Notes: generated by a model from the sequence alone, not told the origin. Shown: positions 1-6,629, counted from the stretch's first letter. The stretch is DNA of 9,006 bases from Betaproteobacteria bacterium (GCA_947448675.1 CANFOR010000112.1:1-9006); one strand, 5' to 3'. Numbers and translations are program-made.

Positions 1-60
1 GCTACAAAAAAAATAGCTGTCTACGATTATTCTACGGGCGTTGGCGGCATTTTTTCTTCT
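1..60 (+). repeat. Interspersed comamonad-type repeat, copy A
   Basis: The stretch begins GCTACAAAA, then AAAATAGCTG and TCTACG, and continues with a T-rich block to about 60. Its first 25 bases match copy C at 4279-4303 at 22 positions. A GCTA...TAGC inverted pair brackets the A-rich spacer. It lies in the open reading frame that continues into the acyl-CoA synthetase. Similar short elements are, as I recall, scattered through Comamonadaceae genomes; the right boundary is approximate. Confidence 0.5.
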
Positions 61-1725
61 AAAGTAGGCACTCCAACGGCAGTGCATCCGACCATAAGCT
101 ACAGCTACGCCCAGCTCTACCAGCAGGCTTGCAGGCTTAGCAACGTGTTGCATGCGCAAGGTGTGCAGCGTGGCGAGCGCGTGGCGATTGTGCTGCCGCA
201 GTGCTTTGAAACGGCGGTGGCCTATATGGCCGTGCTGCAAATGGGCGCGGTGGCCATGCCGCTGTCGCAACTCTTCGGCCCCGAGGCCTTGCAATACCGC
301 TTGCACGACAGCGCCGCCGTACTGGCCATTTGCGACGCCAACACCCTGCAGGCGCTGCAGCAGGTGCGTGCGCAATGCCCGGCCCTGCGCACACTGCTCT
401 GCGTGGGGCTTGCAGCAGGCGCACCTGGCGCAACCAGCACACCACCGCGTGCCAGCGCTGCTGCTACAGAAGTGGACTACAAAACCGCGCTAGCGCGCGC
501 CCAGCCTGCGTACACCGCTATCAAAACCAAAGCAGACGAAGCGGCGATCTTGATCTACACCAGCGGTACCACCGGCCCACCCAAGGGCGCGTTGATCCCG
601 CACCGCGCACTGATCGGCAACCTCAGCGGCTTTGTCTGCAGCCAAAACTGGTTCGGCTTTGATGGCAAAACCAACGCATCTTCTGAAGCCATTTTTTGGT
701 CTCCAGCTGACTGGGCCTGGACGGGCGGGCTGATGGACGCTTTGCTGCCCACGCTCTATTTTGGCCGCCCCATCGTCGCCTACAAAGGCCGTTTTTCGCC
801 CGAGCTGGCCTTTAGCCTGATGCAAGACATGGGCGTGACGCACAGCTTCCTCTTCCCCACCGCGCTCAAGGCCATGATGAAAGCCTACCCCCAGCCGCGC
901 ACGCAGTTCAAGCTGCAATTGCAAGCGCTCATGAGTGCGGGTGAGGCCGTGGGTGACGCGGTGTTTGCCTATTGCCAAAGCGAGTTGGGCGTAACGGTGA
1001 ACGAGATGTTTGGCCAGACCGAGATCAACTACATCGTGGGCAATTGCGCCGGGCTCTACCCGGCCAAGCCCGGCAGCATGGGCCGGGCCTACCCCGGCCA
1101 CCGGGTAGCGGTGATCGACGAGCAGGGCCGCGAGTGCCCGGTGGGCGTGCCGGGTGACGTGGCGCTGCACCGCTGCGACGTGCACGGCCAGAGCGACCCG
1201 ATTTTCTTTTTGGGCTACTGGAAGAACCCGCAGGCCACGGCCGACAAGTTCACCGGCGACTGGTGCCGCACGGGCGACCTGGCCACCCGCGACGCGGACG
1301 GCTACCTGTGGTACCAGGGCCGGGCAGACGACGTGTTCAAAGCCGCGGGCTACCGCATTGGCCCGAGCGAAATTGAAAACTGCCTTGTCAAACACCCCGC
1401 TGTGCTGAATGCCGCCGTGGTGCCCAAGCCCGATGCCCAGCGCGGTGCGGTGGTTAAGGCTTATGTGGTGATTGCTCCTGAATTCATAGCTGCAAACGCA
1501 CAACTGGCGGGCGATGTGGCCGATTTTTATGTCCAGCTGGTAGCCCAATTGCAGCAGCACGTCAAAGGCCAACTGGCCCCCTACGAGTACCCCAAAGAAA
1601 TTGAATTTATCGACGCCCTGCCCATGACGACCACTGGCAAGGTGCAGCGCCGCGTGCTGCGTTTGCAGGAAGAGGCCAAAGCGCAGCAAGCCCAAGCCCA
1701 GGCAGCGCGTGGGGCGGCTGCATAA
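1..1725 (+). CDS. AMP-forming acyl-CoA synthetase (ANL superfamily), 5' end beyond window
   Basis: Adenylates a carboxylic acid with ATP and transfers the acyl group to CoA; cytoplasmic; the substrate cannot be read from sequence. Numbering from the GTG at 82, the ANL core motifs are in order: the phosphate-binding loop YTSGTTGPPKG (about 159-169), the NEMFGQTE motif (about 308-315), RTGDLATRDADGYLWYQGRADD (about 396-417, hinge region), GYRIGPSEIE just after it, and the C-terminal PMTTTGKVQRR with catalytic Lys520. GTG 82 is the first usual start codon in view, but the frame is open from base 1, and relatives have roughly 30-40 more N-terminal residues before the SYAQL-like segment. I therefore treat the gene as cut by the window edge. 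Two in-frame copies of a short interspersed repeat lie in this frame (about 1-60 and 1474-1502); the second falls in a stretch that looks like a small insertion before QQHVKGQLAPYEYPKEIEF. The tail is Ala/Gln-rich. It resembles acetate or medium-chain acyl-CoA synthetases; the family is certain, the substrate is not. Confidence 0.9.
   Translation, partial: ATKKIAVYDYSTGVGGIFSSKVGTPTAVHPTISYSYAQLYQQACRLSNVLHAQGVQRGERVAIVLPQCFETAVAYMAVLQMGAVAMPLSQLFGPEALQYRLHDSAAVLAICDANTLQALQQVRAQCPALRTLLCVGLAAGAPGATSTPPRASAAATEVDYKTALARAQPAYTAIKTKADEAAILIYTSGTTGPPKGALIPHRALIGNLSGFVCSQNWFGFDGKTNASSEAIFWSPADWAWTGGLMDALLPTLYFGRPIVAYKGRFSPELAFSLMQDMGVTHSFLFPTALKAMMKAYPQPRTQFKLQLQALMSAGEAVGDAVFAYCQSELGVTVNEMFGQTEINYIVGNCAGLYPAKPGSMGRAYPGHRVAVIDEQGRECPVGVPGDVALHRCDVHGQSDPIFFLGYWKNPQATADKFTGDWCRTGDLATRDADGYLWYQGRADDVFKAAGYRIGPSEIENCLVKHPAVLNAAVVPKPDAQRGAVVKAYVVIAPEFIAANAQLAGDVADFYVQLVAQLQQHVKGQLAPYEYPKEIEFIDALPMTTTGKVQRRVLRLQEEAKAQQAQAQAARGAAA
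1474..1502 (+). repeat. Interspersed comamonad-type repeat, copy B, inside the synthetase gene
   Basis: The 29 bases match copy C (4279-4307) at 23 positions, including the run ATAGCTGCA and the run ACGCACA. The copy is translated in frame as part of the synthetase (residues around EFIAANAQ), just before the C-terminal subdomain. It is more diverged than copies A and C, as expected if coding selection has acted on it. It could be chance similarity, but the shared run is long. Confidence 0.4.
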
Positions 1726-1744
1726 GTTGCCCCCATAAGCTGCC

Positions 1745-1750
1745 AAAATA
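1745..1750 (+). promoter_or_regulatory. Possible -10 element for the aldo-keto reductase
   Basis: AAAATA, preceded by TGCC, lies 27 bases before the ATG at 1778, in the 52-base gap after the synthetase stop. No good -35 box sits at the right distance and no clear Shine-Dalgarno sequence precedes the ATG. The call is tentative; the gene could also be read through from the synthetase. Confidence 0.22.
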
Positions 1751-1777
1751 CAGCCATCCCTTTACCAAACTAGCACC

Positions 1778-2851
1778 ATGAACCAGCCATTTCCCCTCGT
1801 TAAGTTAGGCTCCAGCGAGCTGCGCGTCAGCCCCATTTGCCTGGGCACCATGACTTTTGGCGAGCAGGTGAACGAGCCTGATGCGCACGCCATCCTCAGC
1901 CATGCAGTGGAGCGCGGCATCAACTTTTTAGACACCGCCGAGATGTATTCGGTGCCCGCGCGGGCCGAGACTTTTGGCGCTACCGAGTCCATCATGGGGC
2001 GTTGGTTTGCCGCCAACCCGGGCATGCGCAGCAAGGTGGTCTTGGCCACCAAGGTGGCGGGTGCGGCGCGCGGCATGCCCTGGGTGCGCGAGGGCAAGGG
2101 CCTGACCGCCAAAGACATTGCCGCTTCGTGCGAGGGCTCGCTCCAGCGCTTGCAAACCGAGGTGATCGATCTCTACCAAATCCACTGGCCCGAGCGCCAT
2201 GTGCCAGCCTTTGGCATCCAGTACTACGACCCGAGCAAAGAGACCTCGTTCACCTCGATCCACGAGCAACTGGAGGCACTGGGCGCGCTGGTCAAGGCGG
2301 GCAAGGTGCGCGCCATTGGCCTGTCAAACGAAACGCCTTACGGCGTGCACGAGTTTGTGCGCTTGGCCGAACAGCACGGCCTGCCGCGTGTGGCCACCGT
2401 GCAAAACCCCTACTGCTTGGTCAGCCGCACACTGGACAACGGCTTGGACGAGACCATGCACCGCTTGGGCGTGTCGCTGATTCCCTATTCGCCGCTGGGC
2501 TTTGGCCTGCTCACCGGCAAATACGACGCCAGCGGTTTTGCAGGCGAGGGCGCGCCCAAAGAGGGACGCATTGCCAAGTTTGAGTCGGTGCGCAAACAGC
2601 GATGGGGCCGCCCCGATGCCTTGGCCGCCGCGCGCCGCTACAACGCGCTGGCCCAGCAGCACGGCCTCACGCCTACCGCCATGGCCCTGGCCTGGTGCTA
2701 CACCAACTGGCGCGTGGCCAGCACCATCATTGGCGTGACCAGCATCGACCAACTCGACGAATGCATCGCGGCTTGGGGCACCACGCTGAGCCCCGAGCTG
2801 TTGGCCGAGATCGACAAAATTCGCTGGGAAATGCGCGACCCGGCGCTTTGA
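1778..2851 (+). CDS. tas: Tas-type NADP(H)-dependent aldo-keto reductase
   Basis: Cytoplasmic oxidoreductase predicted to reduce aldehydes or ketones with NADPH on a TIM-barrel fold; the physiological substrate is unknown. At 357 residues it is close to E. coli Tas (about 346). The N-terminal CLGTMTFGEQ and EMYSVPARAET segments are typical of the Tas group. The aldo-keto reductase catalytic tetrad is visible as Asp52, Tyr57, Lys92 and His136 (in LYQIHWPER). YSPLGFGLLTGKY (around 237-249) and the late IIGVTSIDQL segment contribute to cofactor binding in this family. The ATG at 1778 fits family N-termini although the ribosome binding site is poor. The C-terminus (RWEMRDPAL) looks native, so the gene appears whole even though a toxin-gene relic abuts its stop codon on the other strand. 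Confidence 0.93.
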   Translation: MNQPFPLVKLGSSELRVSPICLGTMTFGEQVNEPDAHAILSHAVERGINFLDTAEMYSVPARAETFGATESIMGRWFAANPGMRSKVVLATKVAGAARGMPWVREGKGLTAKDIAASCEGSLQRLQTEVIDLYQIHWPERHVPAFGIQYYDPSKETSFTSIHEQLEALGALVKAGKVRAIGLSNETPYGVHEFVRLAEQHGLPRVATVQNPYCLVSRTLDNGLDETMHRLGVSLIPYSPLGFGLLTGKYDASGFAGEGAPKEGRIAKFESVRKQRWGRPDALAAARRYNALAQQHGLTPTAMALAWCYTNWRVASTIIGVTSIDQLDECIAAWGTTLSPELLAEIDKIRWEMRDPAL

Positions 2852-2852
2852 G

Positions 2853-3077
2853 CCGGAGTTGCGCGGCAGCGTAGATGGTGCTGTCGGCCATGGGCAGTTT
2901 GTGTTTGACCGCCAGCGCAGCCGCAGCGCTGGCGCGCTCGGCGCTCAGCTCAACCACGGGGAATCGGCGCATGGGGGATTCCACCTGCGGCACGGCATGT
3001 GCCATGCCCTGCACCATCAAGCACTTGAGCACTTCAAAGATGGTGATGGCCGGTACCACCAGTTCACCCGCTTCCAT
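2853..3077 (-). pseudogene. VapC-like PIN-domain ribonuclease relic, truncated at both ends
   Basis: Reading the minus strand from the ATG at 3077 gives a clear central piece of a VapC toxin: LVVPAITIFEVLK with the second PIN acidic residue (Glu15), then PVVELSAERASAAAALAVKHKLPMADSTIYAAAQL with the third acidic residue (Asp65). VapC proteins are toxin ribonucleases of toxin-antitoxin pairs, normally 125-140 residues. The N-terminal strand with the first catalytic Asp is missing upstream. The C-terminal part with the last acidic residue is missing because similarity stops where the antisense of the reductase 3' end begins (about 2853). The open frame runs on to 2727, but that tail is only shadow of the reductase. 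No VapB antitoxin is present. I infer a dead remnant left after deletion. Confidence 0.7.
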
Positions 3078-3123
3078 GACTTGCTTTTTTAAAATTTTGC
3101 CAAATCAACCCTAGCCTTCCCGT

Positions 3124-3618
3124 ATGCGCAAACCAGACCGCGTGAGCGAAACCCCGGCCACCGCCAAGCTCAAAGCGGCGGGCGTAGCTTTTACCGAGCA
3201 CCCCTATGAATACCTGGAGCACGGCGGCGCGCAGCACAGCGCCCAGGTGCTGGGCTTTGACCCGTTTATGGTGGTCAAAACCTTGGTGATGCAAGACCAA
3301 GACGCCAAGCCGCTTTTGGTGCTGATGCATGGCAACCGCAAGGTGAGCACTAAAAATTTAGCGCGGCAGATTGCTGCCAAGTCGGTCGAGCCCTGCGCGC
3401 CCGAGGTGGCGAGCCGGCACAGCGGCTACCTGGTGGGCGGCACCTCGCCCTTTGGCACGCGCCGCGCCATGCCGGTCTACATCGAAGCCAGTGTTTTGCA
3501 GTTGCCGCGCATCCTCATCAATGGTGGGCGGCGCGGATTTTTGGTCGGCATTAACCCGCAGGTTTGCGTGCAGCTTCTCAGTGCAAAATCGGTGACCTGT
3601 GCTTTGGAAGACAAATAA
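3124..3618 (+). CDS. ybaK: YbaK/EbsC-family aminoacyl-tRNA deacylase
   Basis: Trans-editing enzyme of the YbaK/ProX superfamily. E. coli YbaK hydrolyses Cys-tRNA(Pro), clearing tRNA mischarged by prolyl-tRNA synthetase. At 164 residues it matches the family (E. coli 159). The substrate-pocket lysine of the family is seen in VVKTL (Lys52), and the conserved GYLVGGTSPFG loop lies at 101-111, followed by the RRAMPVYIE strand and the INGGRRGF segment near the C-terminus. The ATG at 3124 gives the usual N-terminal TPATAKLKAAG helix. A TAAAAT hexamer at 3090-3095 is a possible -10. Its TAA stop touches the plsY ATG, suggesting coupled translation. The exact editing specificity (YbaK versus other subgroups) is inferred from overall resemblance. 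Confidence 0.9.
   Translation: MRKPDRVSETPATAKLKAAGVAFTEHPYEYLEHGGAQHSAQVLGFDPFMVVKTLVMQDQDAKPLLVLMHGNRKVSTKNLARQIAAKSVEPCAPEVASRHSGYLVGGTSPFGTRRAMPVYIEASVLQLPRILINGGRRGFLVGINPQVCVQLLSAKSVTCALEDK
3606..3610 (+). promoter_or_regulatory. Ribosome binding site of plsY inside the ybaK 3' end
   Basis: GGAAG sits 8 bases before the ATG at 3619, within the last codons of ybaK. Together with the abutting TAA-ATG it supports the plsY start and translational coupling of the two genes. Confidence 0.5.
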
Positions 3619-4290
3619 ATGGAATACCTCTACAGCCTGCTCGCAGCAGGCTTGGCCTATCTGATCGGCTCGCTGTCGTTTGCTGTCATTGTCAGCCGCG
3701 CAGTCGGGCTGAAAGACCCGCGCAGCTACGGCAGCAAAAACCCCGGCGCCACCAATGTGCTGCGCTCGGGCAACAAGGGCGCGGCCATTGCCACGCTGCT
3801 GCTTGATGCGCTCAAAGGCTGGCTGCCGGTGTTTGCTGTGCAGCACTGGGGCAAGGCCTATGGTTTAGAAGACGGCACGGTGGCCATGGTCGGCTTGGCG
3901 GCCTTTTTAGGCCACCTGTGGCCGCTGTTCTTTGGTTTCAAAGGCGGCAAAGGCGTGGCCACAGCGATGGGCGTGGTGGTGGGTGTGGAGCCGCTGCTGG
4001 GCTTGGCTACAGCGGCCACCTGGTGCATTGTGGCCTGGTTCTTTCGCTACTCGTCTTTGGCAGCCTTGGTCAGCGCGGCCTTTGCGATGTGCTACTACCT
4101 GCTGGGCGACCGCATTGCGTGGTACATGAGCAAGTCGATTTTGTTGTGCCTGTTTGCCATTGGTGTGCTCTTGGTGTTGCGCCACCGCGCCAACATCAAC
4201 CGGCTCTTGGCCGGCACCGAGCCCAAGCTGGGCGGCGCTAAAAGCGCAGTAGATGCGCCCCTGAAGAGTAAGCCGGGCGCTACAAAATAA
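3619..4290 (+). CDS. plsY: Glycerol-3-phosphate acyltransferase PlsY
   Basis: Inner-membrane enzyme that transfers the acyl group of acyl-phosphate (made by PlsX) to sn-glycerol 3-phosphate, the first step of phospholipid synthesis. The three family motifs are visible: SLSFAVIVSR (about 18-27), GSKNPGATNVLRSG (38-51) and GHLWPLFFGFKGGKGVAT (98-115). Several hydrophobic membrane segments occur at about 4-25, 55-75, 88-106, 115-140, 145-165 and 172-190. At 223 residues it is slightly longer than many PlsY proteins because of a hydrophilic tail after the last membrane segment. The last codons (GATK) and the TAA stop lie inside copy C of the interspersed repeat, so the end of the protein appears shaped by that repeat. 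The ATG directly follows the ybaK stop. Confidence 0.96.
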   Translation: MEYLYSLLAAGLAYLIGSLSFAVIVSRAVGLKDPRSYGSKNPGATNVLRSGNKGAAIATLLLDALKGWLPVFAVQHWGKAYGLEDGTVAMVGLAAFLGHLWPLFFGFKGGKGVATAMGVVVGVEPLLGLATAATWCIVAWFFRYSSLAALVSAAFAMCYYLLGDRIAWYMSKSILLCLFAIGVLLVLRHRANINRLLAGTEPKLGGAKSAVDAPLKSKPGATK

Positions 4291-4307
4291 ATAGCTGCAT
4301 ACGCACA
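4279..4307 (+). repeat. Interspersed comamonad-type repeat, copy C, overlapping the plsY stop
   Basis: It begins GCTACAAAA, then TAAATAGCTGC and ATACGCACA. It matches copy A at 22 of 25 bases and copy B at 23 of 29. The TAA inside the repeat (4288-4290) is the plsY stop codon. It lies in the 49-base convergent gap and the 3' end of plsY, a typical place for small repeats to persist. Confidence 0.5.
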
Positions 4308-4308
4308 G

Positions 4309-4341
4309 CCAGAGCGCATTCTGGGCGATTTTCGGTTTTTT
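4309..4341 (+). terminator. Weak candidate terminator between plsY and the convergent protease gene
   Basis: CCAGA (4309-4313) and TCTGG (4320-4324) form a 5-bp stem with a 6-base loop, and a run of six T follows at 4336-4341. The run starts 11 bases after the stem, too far for a standard intrinsic terminator. The convergent position makes termination plausible, but the structure is poor. Confidence 0.25.
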
Positions 4342-5014
4342 AGTAGCGCTTGACCATGGTGAGTTGATCGTTTTCTATGCGCATTTGAAAGCGGCTTAAA
4401 AAACTATTGCCCAGCAAAATATGGGGCATGGGCGCGGGGATCACGGCGGCTTCTACATCGTAGACGGTGACGTCGCCAATGCTTACCGCGTCGAGCTTGA
4501 CGCGCCAACCCGTCACCGCGCCATTGGCCGTACCTGCGCGAAAGGCCTCGCCCTTTCGGTAGACCAAGCCCATGCGTTCGGCGTCTTGCTGGCCCATGGC
4601 GATGATGGTGGCGCCGGTGTCCACCATGAATTGCACGCTTTGGCCGTTGATGCGCCCCAGGCTCATGTAGTGGCCGCCGCTTTGCGCCTGCAACACAATT
4701 TTTTGCCCACCGGCCTCGCGCGCCGTCGCGCCCTGGCTCACGGGTGCGTCGCCCACGCGCTGGCTAAAACGCTGGTTGTTTACCTGGAGCGTGGCGACTT
4801 CGCCGCTGACCTGCAGCACCTTGACGCCTTGGTGGCTTTCGCCCACCGCCACCGCCTTGGGTGGCGCGCCGTCCACCACCAGCAGGGCTTTGCCGCCGAG
4901 CACGCCAGTCAGCGCGATTTTTTGGGCGGCACTTGGGGCTGGGCTTTGGGCGGCGTTTTGCGCATCGCTAGCGCCCACAGCCAAGCCGAGCAGGGCCAGC
5001 AGCAGGGCTTTCAT
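4340..5014 (-). CDS. Exported retropepsin-like aspartic protease (clan AA, TIGR02281-like)
   Basis: A 224-residue protein with an N-terminal hydrophobic signal (residues about 2-15, likely cleavage near 15-18), so probably periplasmic or membrane-attached. The N-terminal half carries a beta-rich region (ALLVVDGAPPKAVAVGE and VATLQVNNQRF). The C-terminal half is the retropepsin-type domain with the active-site motif FMVDTGAT (Asp132) and the family's closing LLGNSFLSRF motif (200-209). A single Asp-Thr-Gly motif is expected for this family, which acts as a homodimer. Substrates are unknown. Its ATG lies two bases after the yajQ stop, with no clear Shine-Dalgarno sequence, which suggests coupled translation. 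The domain call is firm; a proteolytic role in vivo is inferred from the motif. Confidence 0.88.
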   Translation of the reverse strand: MKALLLALLGLAVGASDAQNAAQSPAPSAAQKIALTGVLGGKALLVVDGAPPKAVAVGESHQGVKVLQVSGEVATLQVNNQRFSQRVGDAPVSQGATAREAGGQKIVLQAQSGGHYMSLGRINGQSVQFMVDTGATIIAMGQQDAERMGLVYRKGEAFRAGTANGAVTGWRVKLDAVSIGDVTVYDVEAAVIPAPMPHILLGNSFLSRFQMRIENDQLTMVKRY

Positions 5015-5016
5015 GC

Positions 5017-5502
5017 CTAGTCGCGGAAGTTGTTGAAGCTAAGTGGCAAGTCGGTCAAGTCGGTGCGAATCAGCGCCATGGCTGCTTGCAGATCGTCGCG
5101 CTTGGCGCCGGTCACGCGCACCGCGTCGCCCTGGATGGCCGCTTGCACCTTGAGCTTGCTGTCTTTGATGAGGCGGGTGATTTTTTTGGCTTGCTCGGCC
5201 TCGATACCGTTCTTCACCTTGATGACCTGCTTGACCTTGTCGCCACCGATTTTTTGCACGTCGCCCACGTCGAGGTAGCGCACGTCAACGCTGCGCTTGG
5301 TCAGCTTATTGCGCAGCACGTCGTCGATCTGCGTGAGCTGAAAGTCGGCGTCGCCCAACAGGGTGATCTCTTTGTCTTTGAGCTCAATGGCGGCCGAGGT
5401 GCCCTTGAAGTCAAAGCGTGTGGCGATTTCTTTGGCGGTGTTTTCGACCGCGTTTTTTACTTCGACCAGATTGGGTTCGCAAACGGTGTCAAAAGAAGGC
5501 AT
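5017..5502 (-). CDS. yajQ: YajQ family (DUF520) nucleotide-binding protein
   Basis: A 161-residue cytoplasmic protein, the usual family length. The family N-terminus MPSFDTVCEPNLVEVKNA fixes the start at 5502; a longer frame from 5580 would run back into murB and is not used. Other hallmarks are FDFKGTSAAIELKDKEITL, the DVLRNKLTKR segment, GGDKVKQVIKVKNGIE and the ending TDLPLSFNNFRD. Family members bind nucleotides, and homologues in Xanthomonas and Pseudomonas were reported as cyclic-di-GMP effectors; whether this one does so cannot be read here. GAGAA about 7 bases before the ATG is a weak ribosome binding site. It is the first gene of a two-gene minus-strand unit with the aspartic protease and is divergent from murB. 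Confidence 0.96.
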   Translation of the reverse strand: MPSFDTVCEPNLVEVKNAVENTAKEIATRFDFKGTSAAIELKDKEITLLGDADFQLTQIDDVLRNKLTKRSVDVRYLDVGDVQKIGGDKVKQVIKVKNGIEAEQAKKITRLIKDSKLKVQAAIQGDAVRVTGAKRDDLQAAMALIRTDLTDLPLSFNNFRD

Positions 5503-5531
5503 GGGTGTTCTCGTGGGGCAGGGAGAGGCAA

Positions 5532-5540
5532 TGCGACAAT
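5532..5540 (+). promoter_or_regulatory. Extended -10 element for murB, possibly leaderless
   Basis: TGcGACAAT, a TG-extended -10 with the hexamer at 5535-5540, ends six bases before the murB ATG at 5547. Transcription from such an element normally starts 6-8 bases downstream, so the message would begin at or next to the ATG. No TTGACA-like -35 box is evident at the right spacing and there is no Shine-Dalgarno sequence in the space left. The purine-rich GGGAGAGG at 5521-5528 is too far away to act as a ribosome binding site for this ATG. Confidence 0.45.
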
Positions 5541-5546
5541 TCTCCC

Positions 5547-6629
5547 ATGGAACTTGAACACGAAGTGCATTTGCAAGCACATAACGCCTTTGGCATCGTC
5601 GCCAAAGCGCACCGCTTGGTGCGCCTGCGCGCCGCCAGCGATGTGCAGGCCATGATGGCCAGCCCGGCTTTTGCCGCTACCTGGCCCAACCTGCCCACTT
5701 TCATCCTCGGTGGCGGGGCCAACATTGTGCTCACCGGCGATGTCAAACCCCTGGTGCTCAAGGTCGAGATCATGAGCCGCCGCTTGGTGGGCGAGACGGC
5801 CAAGCATTGGATCGTGGAGGCCGGTGCGGGCGAAAATTGGCACAGTTTTGTGGGCTGGACGCTAGCGCAGGGCTGGCCGGGGCTAGAGAACTTGGCCCTC
5901 ATCCCCGGCACCGTGGGCGCCTCGCCGGTGCAAAACATCGGCGCATACGGCGTGGAGCTGCAAGACCGTTTTGAATCGCTCGACGCGGTGGATCTGCACA
6001 CCGGCCACAGTTTTACCCTGAACGCCGCGCAATGCGCATTTGGCTACCGCGACTCGGTCTTCAAACACCCCCCCTCGGCCACCGGCAGTGAGGGCAGCGG
6101 TCCGGGCATGGGCCTGGCGGGCCGCGCCCTGATTACCCATGTGCGCTTTGCCCTGCCCAAAGCCTGGAAACCCGTGCTGGGGTATGCCGATATAGAGAAA
6201 AAACGCCTGGAAGCCGCATCCGCCGTGCTTGAGCCGCTGCAAATTTATGAGTGGGTGTGCGCCATTCGCAGCGCCAAATTGCCCGACCCCAAAGTGCTGG
6301 GCAATGCGGGCAGCTTCTTCAAAAACCCCAGCGTCAATGCCGTGCAATGCGCCGACATCATTGCCCGCGAGCCCAGGTTGGTGCACTACCCGATGCTCGA
6401 TGGCAGCATCAAGCTGGCGGCGGGTTGGTTGATCGACGCCTGCGGCTGGAAAGGCAAGAGCATCGGCAATGCGGGCGTGTACGAGAAGCAGGCCCTGGTG
6501 CTGGTCAACCGGGGTGGCAACAGCAACCCGGTCACGGGCGGCGAGGTCATGACCCTTGCCAAAGCCATTCAAACCAGCGTCTACGAGCGCTTTGGCATCT
6601 TGCTGGAGCCTGAGCCGGTGGTGGTGTAA
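5547..6629 (+). CDS. murB: UDP-N-acetylmuramate dehydrogenase (UDP-N-acetylenolpyruvoylglucosamine reductase) MurB
   Basis: FAD flavoenzyme that uses NADPH to reduce UDP-GlcNAc-enolpyruvate to UDP-MurNAc, the second committed step of peptidoglycan synthesis, in the cytoplasm. The FAD-binding region has LGGGANIVLTGD (about 52-63) and LALIPGTVGASPVQNIGAYGVE. Catalytic residues by comparison with E. coli are Arg168 (in GYRDSVFK), the proton donor Ser256 (in GNAGSFFKNP) and Glu356 (second Glu of LEPEP). It is type I MurB, 360 residues versus 342 in E. coli, ending shortly after the last catalytic Glu. An extra Gly/Ser-rich stretch at about 175-189 (SATGSEGSGPGMG) follows the YRDSVFKH segment where E. 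coli MurB is shorter. The start at 5547 gives the family N-terminus HLQAHNAFGI; a longer frame from 5418 only adds antisense of yajQ. Confidence 0.96.
   Translation: MELEHEVHLQAHNAFGIVAKAHRLVRLRAASDVQAMMASPAFAATWPNLPTFILGGGANIVLTGDVKPLVLKVEIMSRRLVGETAKHWIVEAGAGENWHSFVGWTLAQGWPGLENLALIPGTVGASPVQNIGAYGVELQDRFESLDAVDLHTGHSFTLNAAQCAFGYRDSVFKHPPSATGSEGSGPGMGLAGRALITHVRFALPKAWKPVLGYADIEKKRLEAASAVLEPLQIYEWVCAIRSAKLPDPKVLGNAGSFFKNPSVNAVQCADIIAREPRLVHYPMLDGSIKLAAGWLIDACGWKGKSIGNAGVYEKQALVLVNRGGNSNPVTGGEVMTLAKAIQTSVYERFGILLEPEPVVV

Noticed and set aside
463..525. Possible further copy of the interspersed repeat (CTACAAAACC, GCTAGCGCG, GCTATCAAAA pieces) in the synthetase gene
   Set aside because: The pieces resemble the family but do not align in order with copies A-C over a useful length; ordinary coding sequence explains them.
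490..1746. A 418-codon minus-strand frame opposite the acyl-CoA synthetase
   Set aside because: It is a shadow of a high-GC gene; the plus strand has all the ANL motifs, and the antisense protein shows no recognisable domain.
2859..3114. Plus-strand small frames between the reductase and ybaK
   Set aside because: They are antisense of the VapC relic, which has recognisable PIN-domain sequence on the other strand.
5418..5546. Upstream extension of murB from an ATG at 5418
   Set aside because: The added 43 residues are antisense of yajQ and unlike MurB N-termini; ATG 5547 gives the family start.
5503..5580. Upstream extension of yajQ to an ATG at 5580
   Set aside because: It would overlap the murB 5' coding region and add 26 residues absent from the YajQ family, which begins MPSFD.
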